Positions 49,909 through 53,419 of a stretch of 64,000 nt of DNA are shown here, in pieces. Made by a program: the position numbers and the translations under genes. Position 1 is the first letter of the stretch, and every line of letters starts with the position of its first letter. This stretch comes from Sinonovacula constricta (taxonomy: Eukaryota > Mollusca > Bivalvia > Cardiida > Solecurtidae): the NCBI GenBank assembly GCA_007844125.1, contig CM017570.1, forward strand, positions 52,334,609-52,398,608. Reading direction: 5' to 3'. The notes below the pieces were generated by a model. That model made no database searches and was not told the DNA's origin. It saw only the letters and a list, made by a program, of their open reading frames with translations.

Positions 49909-52123
49909 TTACTTACAACTGATATAATCAATAAAAAAATACCTTGATGAGTTTCTGGAAATAGCCATATTCTTGTTCCCAGCGATCCAGGGTCACAAAC
50001 TCGGTTTCGTCATCACTGCGGATACGTGTGACTCCTTTCTGGCTGATGGTACAGTAGTCAGTTTTGTTGATATTTTCATGGTTAACCACCCTGCAATGAG
50101 TGAAACATTTTCGTAACAGGAGGCCACACTACAATAATAGTAACATAGCCATCATCCTTAATACCCCCACCCCCACCCCAGTAATTGTTTTACCTAGTAC
50201 AGATAATTGTGCAATCAATAAGGAAACCAGGGCCATTTGAAATCAAAGGAAATGCTCAGCTGATTGATTTTAGATTCACATAACACAAAATGCTGAGGTT
50301 GCTGCTCTAAGAGCAGTTTATTTATCAGCCCTTAGCCCCTCACTAATGATTTTTTATAATTCGGTAACAGAGAATACATCAAGGTAGGCTCTTTTGGGGA
50401 GACGGCAAAGCAATCATGCATCATCACTTCAAATAGATACAAAATTGAAAGTTTTCTATCAACTCAAATTGATAATACGCTATGTAGCCATCCAACAAAT
50501 GGAACTGCTTTAGGATGTGGTTGTGGGAAATTTGGTGGAAGCACAGAACTTTGATAAGTCATGAAAATTTTAGAGTCTTCAACTGCCATAGTAAATGTGA
50601 CTTAGGTATTACAGATGAAGTCATAGAAAACAAACAATGTCCTACTTGAGGTTGTAGTAGTGATAGTCGACAGAGGATTTAAGAACTGCTGGACTGAGGT
50701 ACAGGAAGCCTATCTTCTCATGATCCTTTATCAGCTGTGTGATTTTCCCTGTGTCATGTAGACCCTCATAGGTTTGTAGCACTGAAATGTAGAAAATATA
50801 TTCAAGATAACAACAGCTCCAGACAAGACGAGTGAGACCCAAGAGGTTTTAAAAAATTCTGCTTGAGTACAAATACATTCTGAGGCATCTGATTCATTAG
50901 ATTTTATCATTTTAACCCTCAAGTTGAATTTTGAACAGTGATATATTTGAGAATCTACTTTGTATTATAACACCAGGAACATGTCACTTGCAGTACATTT
51001 ATAATCTAATGACTGAAAACATACTTTATAACTTTATGCATTAAATTCTTTTTTATTATGAAAAATTCCATTACAATTTACCTTTAGGTTTGGTTGATGG
51101 TGGAATGACTGGTCCTGAGGCATGAACTCTTCCTCTGGGAGTTCCAGCAGATTTCTGCTGCTTTGGCGGAGACGGGACACGTGCTCCAAGGGATTCCTGA
51201 ACTTGTTTCAGATCCTCAGGTAGGTCTGGGAGTGGTGACGGTACAGACCCTTCAGGCCTAGCAAGAGGCTCGACTGAACTCTTCCGCTTGTATAGTTTCT
51301 TGGGTGGCTCCTCACTGGCCAGTTTTTCAAGCTTTTCTGCTTCAATTCTCTCTCGGTTCTTTCGTTGAATGTATTCAGGTTTGTTTCTTTCTTGGTATTT
51401 CTGTAAACTGGGCTGTTAAAACAAATTGTTGGTAATTAAAGAGAGCATAAATATTTAACCAAATGTATCAATTTCTGGAAAATGTGCAAATATGCATAAA
51501 AAAATAAACACTTAATTACTTTTTAAAAAAAGATATGAAATATCTGATTATCATTATATATTAAAATATACCAACAATAGGTTGTACTTACTTTAAATTT
51601 ATGTCAAAATTACAAAAGAAAACATCAATGTATTTCCATATAAACCAGCAGAAATACTTAGAATTTATCAATAAGGATGCAATTATTTCTTGGTAGAACT
51701 TCTGGTTTTTGAACTCATCTCTTCACAACTTATATTACACTGAAAAATGGCATAATTCTTTTCAATGTTCACTGAGCATGGAAAATAATCTAATTTATCA
51801 ACTGATTAGAAACAACAACTTACTACTGGTTCTAGTTTTGGAGCTGTAGGGATGTTGGACTTCCGCATCTGTGTCTGCGTGACACGATTGAAGCGAAGAA
51901 CCCGAGGATTTACTGGTGCTTGTTGTGGGGCATATGAATACAGCCTTGCCTTCAGTTGTTCAGGGTCCACAGCCTTCAGACCTGCCAGGGGTCCAGGTCC
52001 ACCATTTGCTGCCATCTGGGTGTCCAGGGATTGGCCTGCAGCCTGGAGCTTAGGGCCTCCATTAACACCATTGCTCATCGCACCATTCAGGCTCTGATGA
52101 GTCAAAGGATGTCCGTAGGACAT
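664..52123 (-). CDS. DNAH6: Axonemal dynein heavy chain 6 (DNAH6), 5' half of gene, 36 coding exons
   Basis: This gene encodes the ATP-driven motor heavy chain of a single-headed inner dynein arm in motile cilia and flagella. I joined 36 exons with GT-AG borders and compatible phases, giving 2046 codons with no stop; the rest lies beyond the left edge. The tail (about residues 1-960) holds an N-terminal [11 protein letters not shown] motif like that of DNAH6. The linker region (DHC_N2) spans about 970-1490. AAA1 has Walker A GPAGTGKT (1565-1572), Walker B CCFDEFN (1614-1620) and the sensor-I region [11 protein letters not shown]2 has Walker A GPTGGGKT (1846-1853) and CDGPVDALW. The ATG at 52121-52123 is the first after the exon 2 acceptor and has A at -3. 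Assignment to DNAH6 rather than another axonemal paralogue rests on remembered similarity along the whole tail, linker and AAA1-2. A Lys/Glu-rich stretch (about 525-605) looks like an insert. Confidence 0.93.
1090..1229 (-). repeat. SINE family A, tRNA-derived
   Basis: Read on the minus strand it starts with a tRNA-like head, A box GGCCAAGTGGTTAGAG and B box GGGTTCAAGTCCC. A body follows containing TTTTCCAGCTAACCTGTGG and GTGGTTCTGTCCAGA. The same order recurs at several places in this window, which establishes a dispersed family. It is transcribed by Pol III if active and has no coding capacity. Confidence 0.75.
1567..1763 (-). CDS. DNAH6: DNAH6 exon 36, AAA2 Walker B (residues 1920-1984)
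   Basis: Encodes [17 protein letters not shown], then [17 protein letters not shown] and [15 protein letters not shown]. The acceptor is TGTGACAG and the donor GTCAGTAG. Phase 2 out, joining to SRCGMVYVD in the next exon. Confidence 0.96.
2396..2690. repeat. Degenerate roughly 50 bp tandem repeat
   Basis: The block ACAAGTGCAACTCCATTTAT with CTCATA/CACAT spacers recurs about six times with drift. Intron between exons 35 and 36. Confidence 0.55.
3118..3442. repeat. (TAA)n with higher-order duplication
   Basis: ATAATAATA tract interrupted by AATCATAATGATAATTATAA, which recurs three times at roughly 65 base spacing. This gives long repeat-encoded open frames in several frames, none of them genes. 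Confidence 0.85.
3708..3908 (+). mobile_element. MITE family C copy
   Basis: A roughly 200 bp unit from ACATGTGAACTCTC to CTCGGAAAAAATTCAC contains GGAGTGAGACTCC, AAATGAGGGTTGTTTTACAC and AAATAACAAATCTCCCAC. Copies occur at 10463, 18985 (reverse) and 31536. Ends are inverted versions of CATGTGAAC. Confidence 0.6.
4642..4683. repeat. GATTGGTCAGA inverted repeat
   Basis: TGATTGGTCAGAATTTGA and TTCAAATCTGACCAATCA are near-complementary across 6 bases. The same GGTCAGATT/AATCTGACC motif pair lies at about 18380-18460. Confidence 0.75.
6033..6218 (-). CDS. DNAH6: DNAH6 exon 35, AAA2 (residues 1858-1919)
   Basis: Encodes [20 protein letters not shown], then [18 protein letters not shown] and [16 protein letters not shown]. 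The acceptor is TGATGGTAG and the donor GTAGGC. A 4.3 kb intron follows. Confidence 0.95.
6720..6932 (-). CDS. DNAH6: DNAH6 exon 34, AAA2 Walker A (residues 1787-1857)
   Basis: Encodes [17 protein letters not shown] and [18 protein letters not shown], the AAA2 P-loop (1846-1853). The acceptor is CACTCTAG and the donor GTAAGC. Phase 0 on both sides. Confidence 0.97.
7405..7487. repeat. 19-20 bp minisatellite, 4 copies
   Basis: Unit close to TAGTGATTAAGAGATGAAGA. Intron between exons 33 and 34. Confidence 0.75.
7662..7933 (-). CDS. DNAH6: DNAH6 exon 33, AAA1-AAA2 (residues 1696-1786)
   Basis: Encodes [20 protein letters not shown], then [20 protein letters not shown] and [18 protein letters not shown], standard dynein AAA1 small-domain motifs. 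The acceptor is TTTCCCCAG and the donor GTAAAG. Phase 1 in, 0 out. Confidence 0.97.
8584..8726 (-). repeat. SINE family A copy
   Basis: Same order as the 1090-1229 copy (CCAGACAGAACC, TTCAGCTGGAAGACC, degraded B box, CGACTCGACCACTTCAG) with many substitutions. Located in the intron between DNAH6 exons 32 and 33. Confidence 0.65.
8789..8942 (-). CDS. DNAH6: DNAH6 exon 32, AAA1 sensor region (residues 1645-1695)
   Basis: Encodes [11 protein letters not shown], then [20 protein letters not shown] and [11 protein letters not shown], carrying the sensor-I Asn and the conserved NLKALFRP segment. The acceptor is CACCTACAG and the donor GTAAGT. Phase 0 in, 1 out. Confidence 0.97.
9060..9205 (-). repeat. 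SINE family A copy
   Basis: Contains CACCAGCACCCAGTTAGTCA, then ACCGGGACTTTAACCCATGC (B-box region) and ACTGCTCAGC. It is diverged from the other copies. Confidence 0.6.
10238..10345 (-). repeat. SINE family A copy, degraded
   Basis: Contains TGGCTAGAACCACCA, then AGATCAACTAAAAGACCTC and CTCTAACCCATGCAATGAGG. Strongly diverged. Confidence 0.5.
10463..10646 (+). mobile_element. MITE family C copy
   Basis: Matches the 3708 copy block by block: ACATGTAAACTCTCCCAC, GGGGTGTTTTACATATTTT and TTTGGCCTCAGCTAAAATTC. Confidence 0.6.
11389..12190. repeat. 64-65 bp minisatellite with trimeric higher-order structure
   Basis: About 12 units of the form ACATGATACTATATTTTCTC, then GATATCACATTGCAC and TTTTCATGACATTACATTAT. 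The block at 11457 is repeated almost exactly 194 bases later (11651), which is three units. Intron between exons 31 and 32. Confidence 0.9.
12545..12690. repeat. CCAATCA-containing degenerate repeat abutting exon 31 donor
   Basis: AACCAATCAG-like motifs at about 12548, 12589, 12629 and 12669 lie within repeated flanks (AAATTCAACCAAT). The last copy touches the exon 31 donor. Confidence 0.5.
12690..12827 (-). CDS. DNAH6: DNAH6 exon 31, AAA1 Walker B (residues 1599-1644)
   Basis: Encodes [15 protein letters not shown] followed by Walker [10 protein letters not shown] and [10 protein letters not shown]. The catalytic Asp-Glu pair is intact. The acceptor is ATACACAG and the donor GTATGTCG. Confidence 0.97.
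13336..13497 (-). CDS. DNAH6: DNAH6 exon 30, AAA1 Walker A (residues 1545-1598)
   Basis: Encodes [17 protein letters not shown] followed by the AAA1 P-loop [16 protein letters not shown] (1565-1580) and [12 protein letters not shown]1 is the main ATP hydrolysis site of dyneins, and the Lys and Thr of the P-loop are present. The acceptor is GTTGCTAG and the donor GTATGG. Confidence 0.97.
13551..14110. repeat. 23 bp minisatellite filling DNAH6 intron 29
   Basis: The unit CAGTCATGTTTAAAGTTAAT plus ATA is repeated over 20 times, nearly perfect at 13590-13760 and drifting to the right. It occupies almost the entire 634 bp intron between exons 29 and 30. Confidence 0.92.
14132..14287 (-). CDS. DNAH6: DNAH6 exon 29 (residues 1493-1544)
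   Basis: Encodes [14 protein letters not shown] and [18 protein letters not shown], the entry to AAA1. The acceptor is GGTTACAG and the donor GTACGTAGG. The next intron is almost wholly a 23 bp minisatellite. Confidence 0.96.
15758..16055 (-). repeat. SINE family B copy
   Basis: Minus-strand tRNA-like head (CCAGGTACGGGAGGCCCAAG with a B box), followed by a roughly 250 bp body ending in ATAAGCCCAATAAACATAC. Other copies share blocks such as CACTGGGCCAA and GTCTCCAGATAACTGAAATAC. Confidence 0.7.
16235..17280. repeat. Roughly 20 bp AT-rich minisatellite
   Basis: The unit GAACCAATATAATATGATAT is repeated with drift. Blocks such as TAGAGCCAATATTTTATAAA recur about 150 bases apart (17033, 17181), a higher-order duplication. 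Intron between exons 28 and 29. Confidence 0.85.
18165..18310. repeat. 29 bp minisatellite, 5 copies
   Basis: The unit ATTCTAATTCCACCAATCAG plus ATGCTTAAG is repeated five times with few changes. Confidence 0.88.
18985..19189 (-). mobile_element. MITE family C copy, reverse
   Basis: Best-preserved ends, CATACATGTGAACT on the left and AGTTCACACATATG on the right. Inside are CTGAGGCCAAAGTGGG and AACACCCCTTATTTTC, the complement of the other copies. Confidence 0.62.
19974..20099 (-). CDS. DNAH6: DNAH6 exon 28 (residues 1451-1492)
   Basis: Encodes [18 protein letters not shown] and [13 protein letters not shown], just before AAA1. The acceptor is CTTTTCCAG. The donor GTTTGTTAC is weaker than its neighbours but phase and homology continue. 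A 5.7 kb intron follows. Confidence 0.92.
20880..20990 (-). CDS. DNAH6: DNAH6 exon 27 (residues 1414-1450)
   Basis: Encodes [20 protein letters not shown] and FEKKCFA. The acceptor is TTATGACAG and the donor GTAAGT. The first 23 bases of this exon, with the acceptor and flanking intron, are tandemly repeated upstream (see the 52 bp repeat). Confidence 0.93.
20968..21157. repeat. 52 bp tandem repeat copying exon 27 start and its acceptor
   Basis: Units begin at 20968, 21020, 21072 and 21124, the last partial. Each contains the first 23 coding bases of exon 27, the acceptor CTGTCAT (plus strand) and about 25 intron bases. Only the 20968 copy is joined to the rest of the exon. Confidence 0.92.
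21527..21673 (-). CDS. DNAH6: DNAH6 exon 26 (residues 1365-1413)
   Basis: Encodes [20 protein letters not shown] and [10 protein letters not shown]. The acceptor is ATGTACAG and the donor GTAATG. Phase 0 on both sides. Confidence 0.94.
21830..21909 (-). CDS. DNAH6: DNAH6 exon 25 (residues 1338-1364)
   Basis: Short exon encoding the linker stretch [19 protein letters not shown]. The acceptor is GATTACAG and the donor GTAAGA. Phase 1 in, 0 out. Confidence 0.92.
22195..22455 (-). repeat. SINE family B copy, diverged
   Basis: Shares ATCCCACCAACA, AGCAGATATAGTGATG, GAAACTACCCTTA and the B-box remnant GGGTTTGAAAATGGG with the other family B copies. Confidence 0.6.
22587..22738 (-). CDS. DNAH6: DNAH6 exon 24 (residues 1287-1337)
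   Basis: Encodes [19 protein letters not shown] and [14 protein letters not shown]. The acceptor is TTCTCCCAG and the donor GTAAGT. Phase 2 in, 1 out. Confidence 0.95.
23257..23534 (-). CDS. DNAH6: DNAH6 exon 23 (residues 1195-1286)
   Basis: Encodes [18 protein letters not shown], then [18 protein letters not shown] and [12 protein letters not shown], near-invariant in dynein linkers. The acceptor is TGCCTTCAG and the donor GTGAGT. Phase 0 in, 2 out. Confidence 0.95.
23928..24140 (-). CDS. DNAH6: DNAH6 exon 22 (residues 1124-1194)
   Basis: Encodes [20 protein letters not shown] and [17 protein letters not shown], linker core motifs. A 30 bp minisatellite starts within about 20 bases of its acceptor. 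The acceptor is CACAATCAG and the donor GTATGTTT. Confidence 0.94.
24153..24450. repeat. 30 bp minisatellite, about 10 copies
   Basis: Unit AACATCAGACAATCAAGTGG plus TTATATACCA. The period is a multiple of 3, so a repeat-encoded frame stays open through the array. There are no spacers, so it is not a CRISPR array. Confidence 0.92.
24480..24960. repeat. Degenerate 12-15 bp CTAACTTGC repeat
   Basis: Motif CACACTAACTTGCTCT recurs roughly every 12-25 bases with drift, up to the exon 21 donor. Confidence 0.6.
24965..25174 (-). CDS. DNAH6: DNAH6 exon 21 (residues 1054-1123)
   Basis: Encodes the linker hallmark [17 protein letters not shown] and [18 protein letters not shown]. The acceptor is CACCTAG and the donor GTGAGA. 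Phase 0 on both sides. Confidence 0.94.
26390..26533 (-). CDS. DNAH6: DNAH6 exon 20 (residues 1006-1053)
   Basis: Encodes [20 protein letters not shown] and KVELMRER of the linker. The acceptor is GCTGTAG and the donor GTGAGTTT. Phase 0 on both sides. Confidence 0.92.
27152..27265 (-). CDS. DNAH6: DNAH6 exon 19 (residues 968-1005)
   Basis: Encodes [20 protein letters not shown] and [11 protein letters not shown], the start of the linker region. The acceptor is CCTTGCAG and the donor GTGAGAT. Phase 0 on both sides. Confidence 0.92.
27932..28258 (-). repeat. SINE family B copy, near full length
   Basis: On the minus strand it starts GGGACCTTGTAGCACATTTG with A and B boxes (AGTTCGATCCCCGAC). 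It ends in a tail with CAATAAACAAACATAA that resembles the 3' tail of a LINE partner. Confidence 0.78.
28493..28700. repeat. About 50 bp minisatellite, 4 copies
   Basis: Unit ACATACCCCACCCTAAAGGT, then GTTCCCAGAAGGGAAATGG and TTAATATAAA. Confidence 0.88.
29472..29730. repeat. (TAA)n microsatellite region
   Basis: ATAATAATA tracts with short interruptions in the intron between exons 18 and 19. The Asn- or Ile-rich open frames here are artefacts. Confidence 0.85.
30780..31790. repeat. Cluster of the GTACTCATT / AATGAGTACC dispersed repeat
   Basis: Blocks such as AATCGTCTCAATGAGA with AATGAGTACCCACA and TATAGGGTTTG recur about five times at 120-250 base spacing. Copies also lie at 17748, 17850, 26596, 26985 and 37015. 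The core is an imperfect inverted repeat (TACTCATT...AATGAGTA). Confidence 0.6.
31536..31700 (+). mobile_element. MITE family C copy, internal deletion
   Basis: Contains AAATGAGGGTGTTTTACACA, AAAATAACAAATCTCCCATT and TTTGGCCTCAGAAAATGTTC. The left end is shortened. Confidence 0.58.
32300..32446 (-). repeat. SINE family A copy
   Basis: Shows the full order CTGGGCAGAACGAC, GATTAGCTTGATAACCTCC, AGGACTTGAACCCATGCAGT and GGCAACTCTAACCATTCCGC. Well preserved. Confidence 0.7.
32778..33093 (-). repeat. SINE family B copy, near full length
   Basis: Same structure as 27932-28258. The tRNA head on the minus strand begins GGACCTGGTAGCGTAATC and the B box is GAGTTCGATTCC. Inserted just upstream in genome coordinates of DNAH6 exon 18. 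Confidence 0.78.
33162..33290 (-). CDS. DNAH6: DNAH6 exon 18 (residues 925-967)
   Basis: Encodes [20 protein letters not shown] and FKSYQKNFK. The acceptor is TTGTTCAG and the donor GTAATC. A 5.9 kb intron follows. Confidence 0.9.
33400..33525 (-). repeat. SINE family A copy, degraded
   Basis: Contains GTATGCCAGCTAGAAGACCC, then TCTCACACCCATGGAGTGA. The B box is decayed. Confidence 0.45.
33575..33810 (-). repeat. SINE family B copy, degraded
   Basis: Retains AAGCAGATATAGTGATGCTG, CATGGACATCTGACA and AAGGTTTGAACCTAAGCCTC. Strongly decayed. Confidence 0.45.
33898..34047 (-). CDS. DNAH6: DNAH6 exon 17 (residues 875-924)
   Basis: Encodes [20 protein letters not shown] and a charged helix ending KEVKQEAQ. 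The acceptor is TTTCCCCAG and the donor GTAAGC. Phase 0 on both sides. Confidence 0.9.
34490..34591 (-). CDS. DNAH6: DNAH6 exon 16 (residues 841-874)
   Basis: Encodes [20 protein letters not shown] and [12 protein letters not shown]. The acceptor is TCTTTCAG and the donor GTAAGTTT. Phase 0 on both sides. Confidence 0.9.
34755..34860 (-). repeat. tRNA-like SINE fragment
   Basis: The minus strand reads CTAGTGGTAGAGATGTTGGA and then a GGTTTGAACCCC B box, a tRNA-like head inside the intron between exons 15 and 16. No body matching families A or B is evident. Confidence 0.4.
35899..36051 (-). CDS. DNAH6: DNAH6 exon 15 (residues 790-840)
   Basis: Encodes [17 protein letters not shown] and [14 protein letters not shown]. 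The acceptor is TGTTCTAG and the donor GTGAGTTTG. Phase 0 on both sides. Confidence 0.9.
36215..36330 (+). repeat. Fragment related to the 58737 element
   Basis: GCATCAATGAAGAGCATTTT at 36241 and CCTTTTCAGGAACCAATGAC followed by GGTTATTTGAGA match the right half of the 58737-59196 element. It ends near TACCACAC. It lies 60-180 bases from DNAH6 exon 14. Confidence 0.5.
36395..36667 (-). CDS. DNAH6: DNAH6 exon 14 (residues 699-789)
   Basis: Encodes [19 protein letters not shown] and [19 protein letters not shown], conserved dynein tail motifs. The acceptor is AACATTCAG and the donor GTAAGTC. Phase 0 on both sides. Confidence 0.92.
36735..36830 (-). repeat. SINE family A fragment
   Basis: Contains CACCACATGAAAGTTC, GACTGGGACTTTAACCCA and GGGCTACCAAGTTATAA, matching the B-box half of family A. 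Confidence 0.5.
37125..37255 (+). repeat. SINE family A copy, plus orientation
   Basis: Contains GACCACTAGGTGGTAGGTTC with B box GGTTCAAGTCTCC, then AGTCTTCCAAGCTTACCAG and GTGGTTCTTTCTG. Confidence 0.55.
37306..37414 (-). CDS. DNAH6: DNAH6 exon 13 (residues 662-698)
   Basis: Encodes [19 protein letters not shown] and [12 protein letters not shown]. The acceptor is TTTTTCAG and the donor GTAGGG. Phase 2 in, 0 out. Confidence 0.9.
37795..38130 (-). repeat. Third tRNA-headed SINE family
   Basis: The minus strand starts AGTTTAAGTGGTAGAGCGTT and has B box GGGTTCAAACCCCG, a well-preserved tRNA-like head. A body unlike families A and B follows (TGGTCAGCAT-free, containing GGTTCTGTCCCTGGGC). The long open frame across it is a SINE by-product. 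Confidence 0.6.
38327..38480 (-). repeat. SINE family B fragment
   Basis: Contains ACTTGAACTAGATGTAGAG, CAACACCTAACATGATATCA and CACATTATCCTGACATGG, the body of family B without the head. Confidence 0.5.
38534..38724 (-). CDS. DNAH6: DNAH6 exon 12 (residues 599-661)
   Basis: After DDEETPTLP the conserved tail resumes with [19 protein letters not shown] and [13 protein letters not shown]. The acceptor is CTTTCCAG and the donor GTAAGATTG. Phase 0 in, 2 out. Confidence 0.9.
39862..39954 (-). CDS. DNAH6: DNAH6 exon 11, acidic (residues 568-598)
   Basis: Encodes 31 residues, including [14 protein letters not shown], rich in Asp/Glu and Tyr. It is phase 0 on both sides. The donor is GTATATC and the acceptor CATATGTCCAG, again with a weak pyrimidine tract. 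It continues the charged character of exons 9, 10 and the start of 12, which supports it. It could be optional. Confidence 0.55.
40100..40275. repeat. Dispersed repeat shared with 61570-61745
   Basis: CCAACTAACTGTTCCAAGGG, TTTATGTCTTGTCTCTGTGT and ATATTTGCCCATTTTG match in order with CCGACTGACCGTTCCAAGGC, TTTATGTCTCATTACA and ACATTTGGCTTGCATG near 61612-61705. Class unknown. Confidence 0.45.
42945..42982. repeat. 13 bp perfect inverted repeat, 12 bp AT loop
   Basis: CTGTCAGTCCATT (42945-42957) and AATGGACTGACAG (42970-42982) flank AAATTTAAATTA. It could form a cruciform or be paired ends of a collapsed element. Confidence 0.8.
44200..45020. repeat. Degenerate 50-65 bp repeat carrying CCAATCACTG
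   Basis: ACATTAGCCAATCACTGCTG followed by GTGCAGCACAATGCC recurs over ten times with drift, up to the donor of DNAH6 exon 10. Confidence 0.65.
45025..45111 (-). CDS. DNAH6: DNAH6 exon 10, Lys/Glu-rich (residues 539-567)
   Basis: Encodes 29 residues, [16 protein letters not shown] followed by an acidic end. It is phase 0 on both sides, so it can be skipped without a frameshift. The donor is GTAGTG. The acceptor has a poor pyrimidine tract (ACCCTATGTTAG). It sits between a degenerate CCAAT-containing array and a 19 bp minisatellite. It may be alternatively spliced. Confidence 0.6.
45118..45830. repeat. 19-20 bp minisatellite next to exon 10
   Basis: Unit AGTGTTCAGTCAATATTATA. About 35 copies start within 10 bases of the exon 10 acceptor. 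Confidence 0.9.
46382..46556 (-). CDS. DNAH6: DNAH6 exon 9 (residues 480-538)
   Basis: Begins [20 protein letters not shown], strongly dynein-like. It ends in an acidic/basic low-complexity stretch ([16 protein letters not shown]) that opens the charged insert. The acceptor is TTAAACAG and the donor GTAAGC. Confidence 0.88.
47270..47408 (-). CDS. DNAH6: DNAH6 exon 8 (residues 434-479)
   Basis: Encodes [19 protein letters not shown] and KREHCKRLT. The acceptor is GGTAACAG and the donor GTAAGTCTG. Phases run 1 in, 2 out; the split Cys codon joins the next exon as LTCFIRL. Confidence 0.88.
47620..47700 (+). repeat. tRNA-like SINE head
   Basis: AAGGCCTAGACAGCTCAGTT and GTTAGAACACC form an A-box-like region. 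TTATAGGCTCTATCCC is a decayed B box at tRNA-like spacing. It is too diverged to be a functional tRNA gene. Confidence 0.4.
47984..48392 (-). mobile_element. TRIM retrotransposon, old copy in DNAH6 intron 7
   Basis: Reverse-oriented copy of the 54825 element. The 5' LTR is 48226-48392 (167 bp), the PBS 48207-48224 (2 mismatches to the tRNA-Leu match) and the 3' LTR 47984-48122 (139 bp, with deletions removing box A). GAAG flanks both ends (47980-47983 and 48393-48396). Many differences from the young copy are CpG to TpG or CpA. It lies 18 bases from the exon 7 boundary. Confidence 0.88.
48411..48672 (-). CDS. DNAH6: DNAH6 exon 7 (residues 347-433)
   Basis: Encodes [20 protein letters not shown] and an acidic end [11 protein letters not shown]. 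The acceptor is CATCTCAG and the donor GTGAGTG. The remnant of a small LTR element ends 18 bases from the last exon base, just outside the donor consensus. Confidence 0.9.
49332..49454 (-). CDS. DNAH6: DNAH6 exon 6 (residues 306-346)
   Basis: Encodes [17 protein letters not shown] and a Lys-rich helix ending NLFIVNP, a typical axonemal dynein tail signature (FxKWKxFxxW). The acceptor is TTTCCAG and the donor GTAAGTG. Phase 0 on both sides. Confidence 0.9.
49840..49906. repeat. (TA)n microsatellite
   Basis: An uninterrupted alternating TA tract of about 60 bases ends about 36 bases from the exon 5 boundary. Confidence 0.95.
49943..50090 (-). CDS. DNAH6: DNAH6 exon 5 (residues 256-305)
   Basis: The peptide includes [20 protein letters not shown] and ends YFQKLIK. 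The acceptor is CATTGCAG and the donor GTATTTTT. A (TA)n tract begins about 37 bases into the following intron. Phase 2 in, 0 out. Confidence 0.88.
50646..50781 (-). CDS. DNAH6: DNAH6 exon 4 (residues 211-255)
   Basis: The peptide contains [18 protein letters not shown] and [10 protein letters not shown] of the dynein tail. The acceptor is CATTTCAG and the donor GTAGGAC; phases run 1 in, 2 out. Confidence 0.87.
51082..51412 (-). CDS. DNAH6: DNAH6 exon 3 (residues 101-210)
   Basis: Starts [18 protein letters not shown], the most DNAH6-like part of the N-terminus. It continues as a charged helix and then a Pro/Ser/Lys-rich disordered stretch. The acceptor is TTTTAACAG and the donor GTAAATTG; it ends in phase 1. 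Confidence 0.88.
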
Positions 52124-52134
52124 GCTTGTATTTG
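51824..52134 (-). CDS. DNAH6: DNAH6 exon 2 (start codon, residues 1-100)
   Basis: The acceptor TTGACAG precedes 52134, the ATG is at 52121-52123 and the donor GTAAGTTG follows 51824. The peptide begins MSYGHPLTH. It is Gly/Asn/Ala-rich and probably disordered until [15 protein letters not shown], then ends in KLEPV at phase 0. The Gly/Asn-rich head is poorly conserved, as expected for the extreme N-terminus. Confidence 0.85.
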
Positions 52135-53250
52135 CTGTCAATAAAAAATTTGAAAACAATGAGACAGCTTTAGAAACAAGATAAAGAAGGTAGATAACTA
52201 AAGTTTGAATATTGAGCCATGTCTAACAAAGCTATCATCATGTTATGTTTGTATAATGTATGTGAGGTCAACTTCACATATATCACATTGTATACAGATG
52301 GGTATTAATTTAATCATGAAGGACATTGGCCTAAGTTATTAAAATTATATGCCTTTAAACATGAGCAATCAATTTGAACACAAAATGTTCCGTCATCATC
52401 CACAAACGAATGTAATAGTAAGATTGATATTCACAGTTGCCATTAACTGAAAGGTCTGGGAGACAAATACTAAATTGCCACAACAGTCAATATTTTTTAA
52501 CCCTTAATTCTTTATTTGCACTAAAAACTCTGTATTAACGTTACTTGTTAATAAATGCTTATTTTGACCCTGATGACTAGATTATGTTGCAGTGGTCATT
52601 TTCTTCAATATTGGTGTCAGTACAGAAGCCTTTCACCCTTAATGGAATACATCAGTCATGTATGAAAGTAATGTTGTTGTACATCATATATGGCCAACTA
52701 TTTGAACACTTGTTTTCACTCAAAGTAGATCTACTTATCGTAAGGATTATGTAAAGTCTAAACGGCCCTGCCGGTAGGGGCGTTGAATCAATCTTAAAAT
52801 GACCCAATTGTGTGTATCAAACAACCAGTTGAAATATAACACCAACATATCTCCTAGACTGCTATTCATTTACACATCTGGGTAGGTTATTCAATCATGC
52901 TTTCACTCATGGTATTGCTGATAACAGCCTTGTATGTAACATAAAGATTCTAGAAAATATACACACAATGACATCTGAAAAGTGGTATAGCTGTTTTTTG
53001 CAAGCTGGATGCTTTGAATAAAATGACAAGATATATCGGTGGTGTTAGATAAAAAAAATATGAAAATTCATACTAAGTAAATTGATTCACCCAACTTAAT
53101 AATAAAAATACAGCAAGAAACGTTTGCATAATAGTAACTTTGGGCACTTATCCAGGTCAATAAACTGGAACGCATATTGGAAATTTCGTGGAAAGAATAA
53201 ACTCTTACAGCGTAATAAAATTATAAAATTAAAGCGAAAGTCATACTTAC

Positions 53251-53340
53251 TTCTGCTTTAGATCCGCTAAACAATTAAGTGTTTGTGTAAGTTACATCAA
53301 AGTTTATTAAAATACGGTCCCAAAACAACTGTTTAGACCG
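53251..53340 (-). other. DNAH6: Probable 5' UTR exon 1 of DNAH6
   Basis: A good splice donor on the minus strand (AG then GTAAGTATG, plus-strand CATACTTAC ending at 53250) lies about 1.1 kb upstream of coding exon 2. Exon 2 opens with a clear acceptor (TATTGACAG) before its ATG, so an upstream non-coding exon is required. The left border is supported by this donor. The right border (transcription start) is a guess set just before the GC-richer X-box-like region. Confidence 0.45.
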
Positions 53341-53362
53341 CCATGATGGTTTGGCATCACTT

Positions 53363-53400
53363 GGCAACAAACTCGGTAGAATTCGTTACTCCTCGGTAAC
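53363..53400 (-). promoter_or_regulatory. X-box-like RFX half-sites in presumed DNAH6 promoter
   Basis: GTTACT and GGTAAC half-sites (53385-53390 and 53395-53400) face each other across 4 bases. A further GGCAAC half-site lies at 53363-53368. RFX factors bind inverted GTTRCC/RGYAAC half-sites close to the start of ciliary genes. The usual spacer is 1-3 bases, so this is an imperfect match. Its position, 110-150 bases beyond the exon 1 donor of a ciliary gene, is what makes it credible. Confidence 0.35.
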
Positions 53401-53419
53401 AGGTGCGCGCTTGGCGGTG

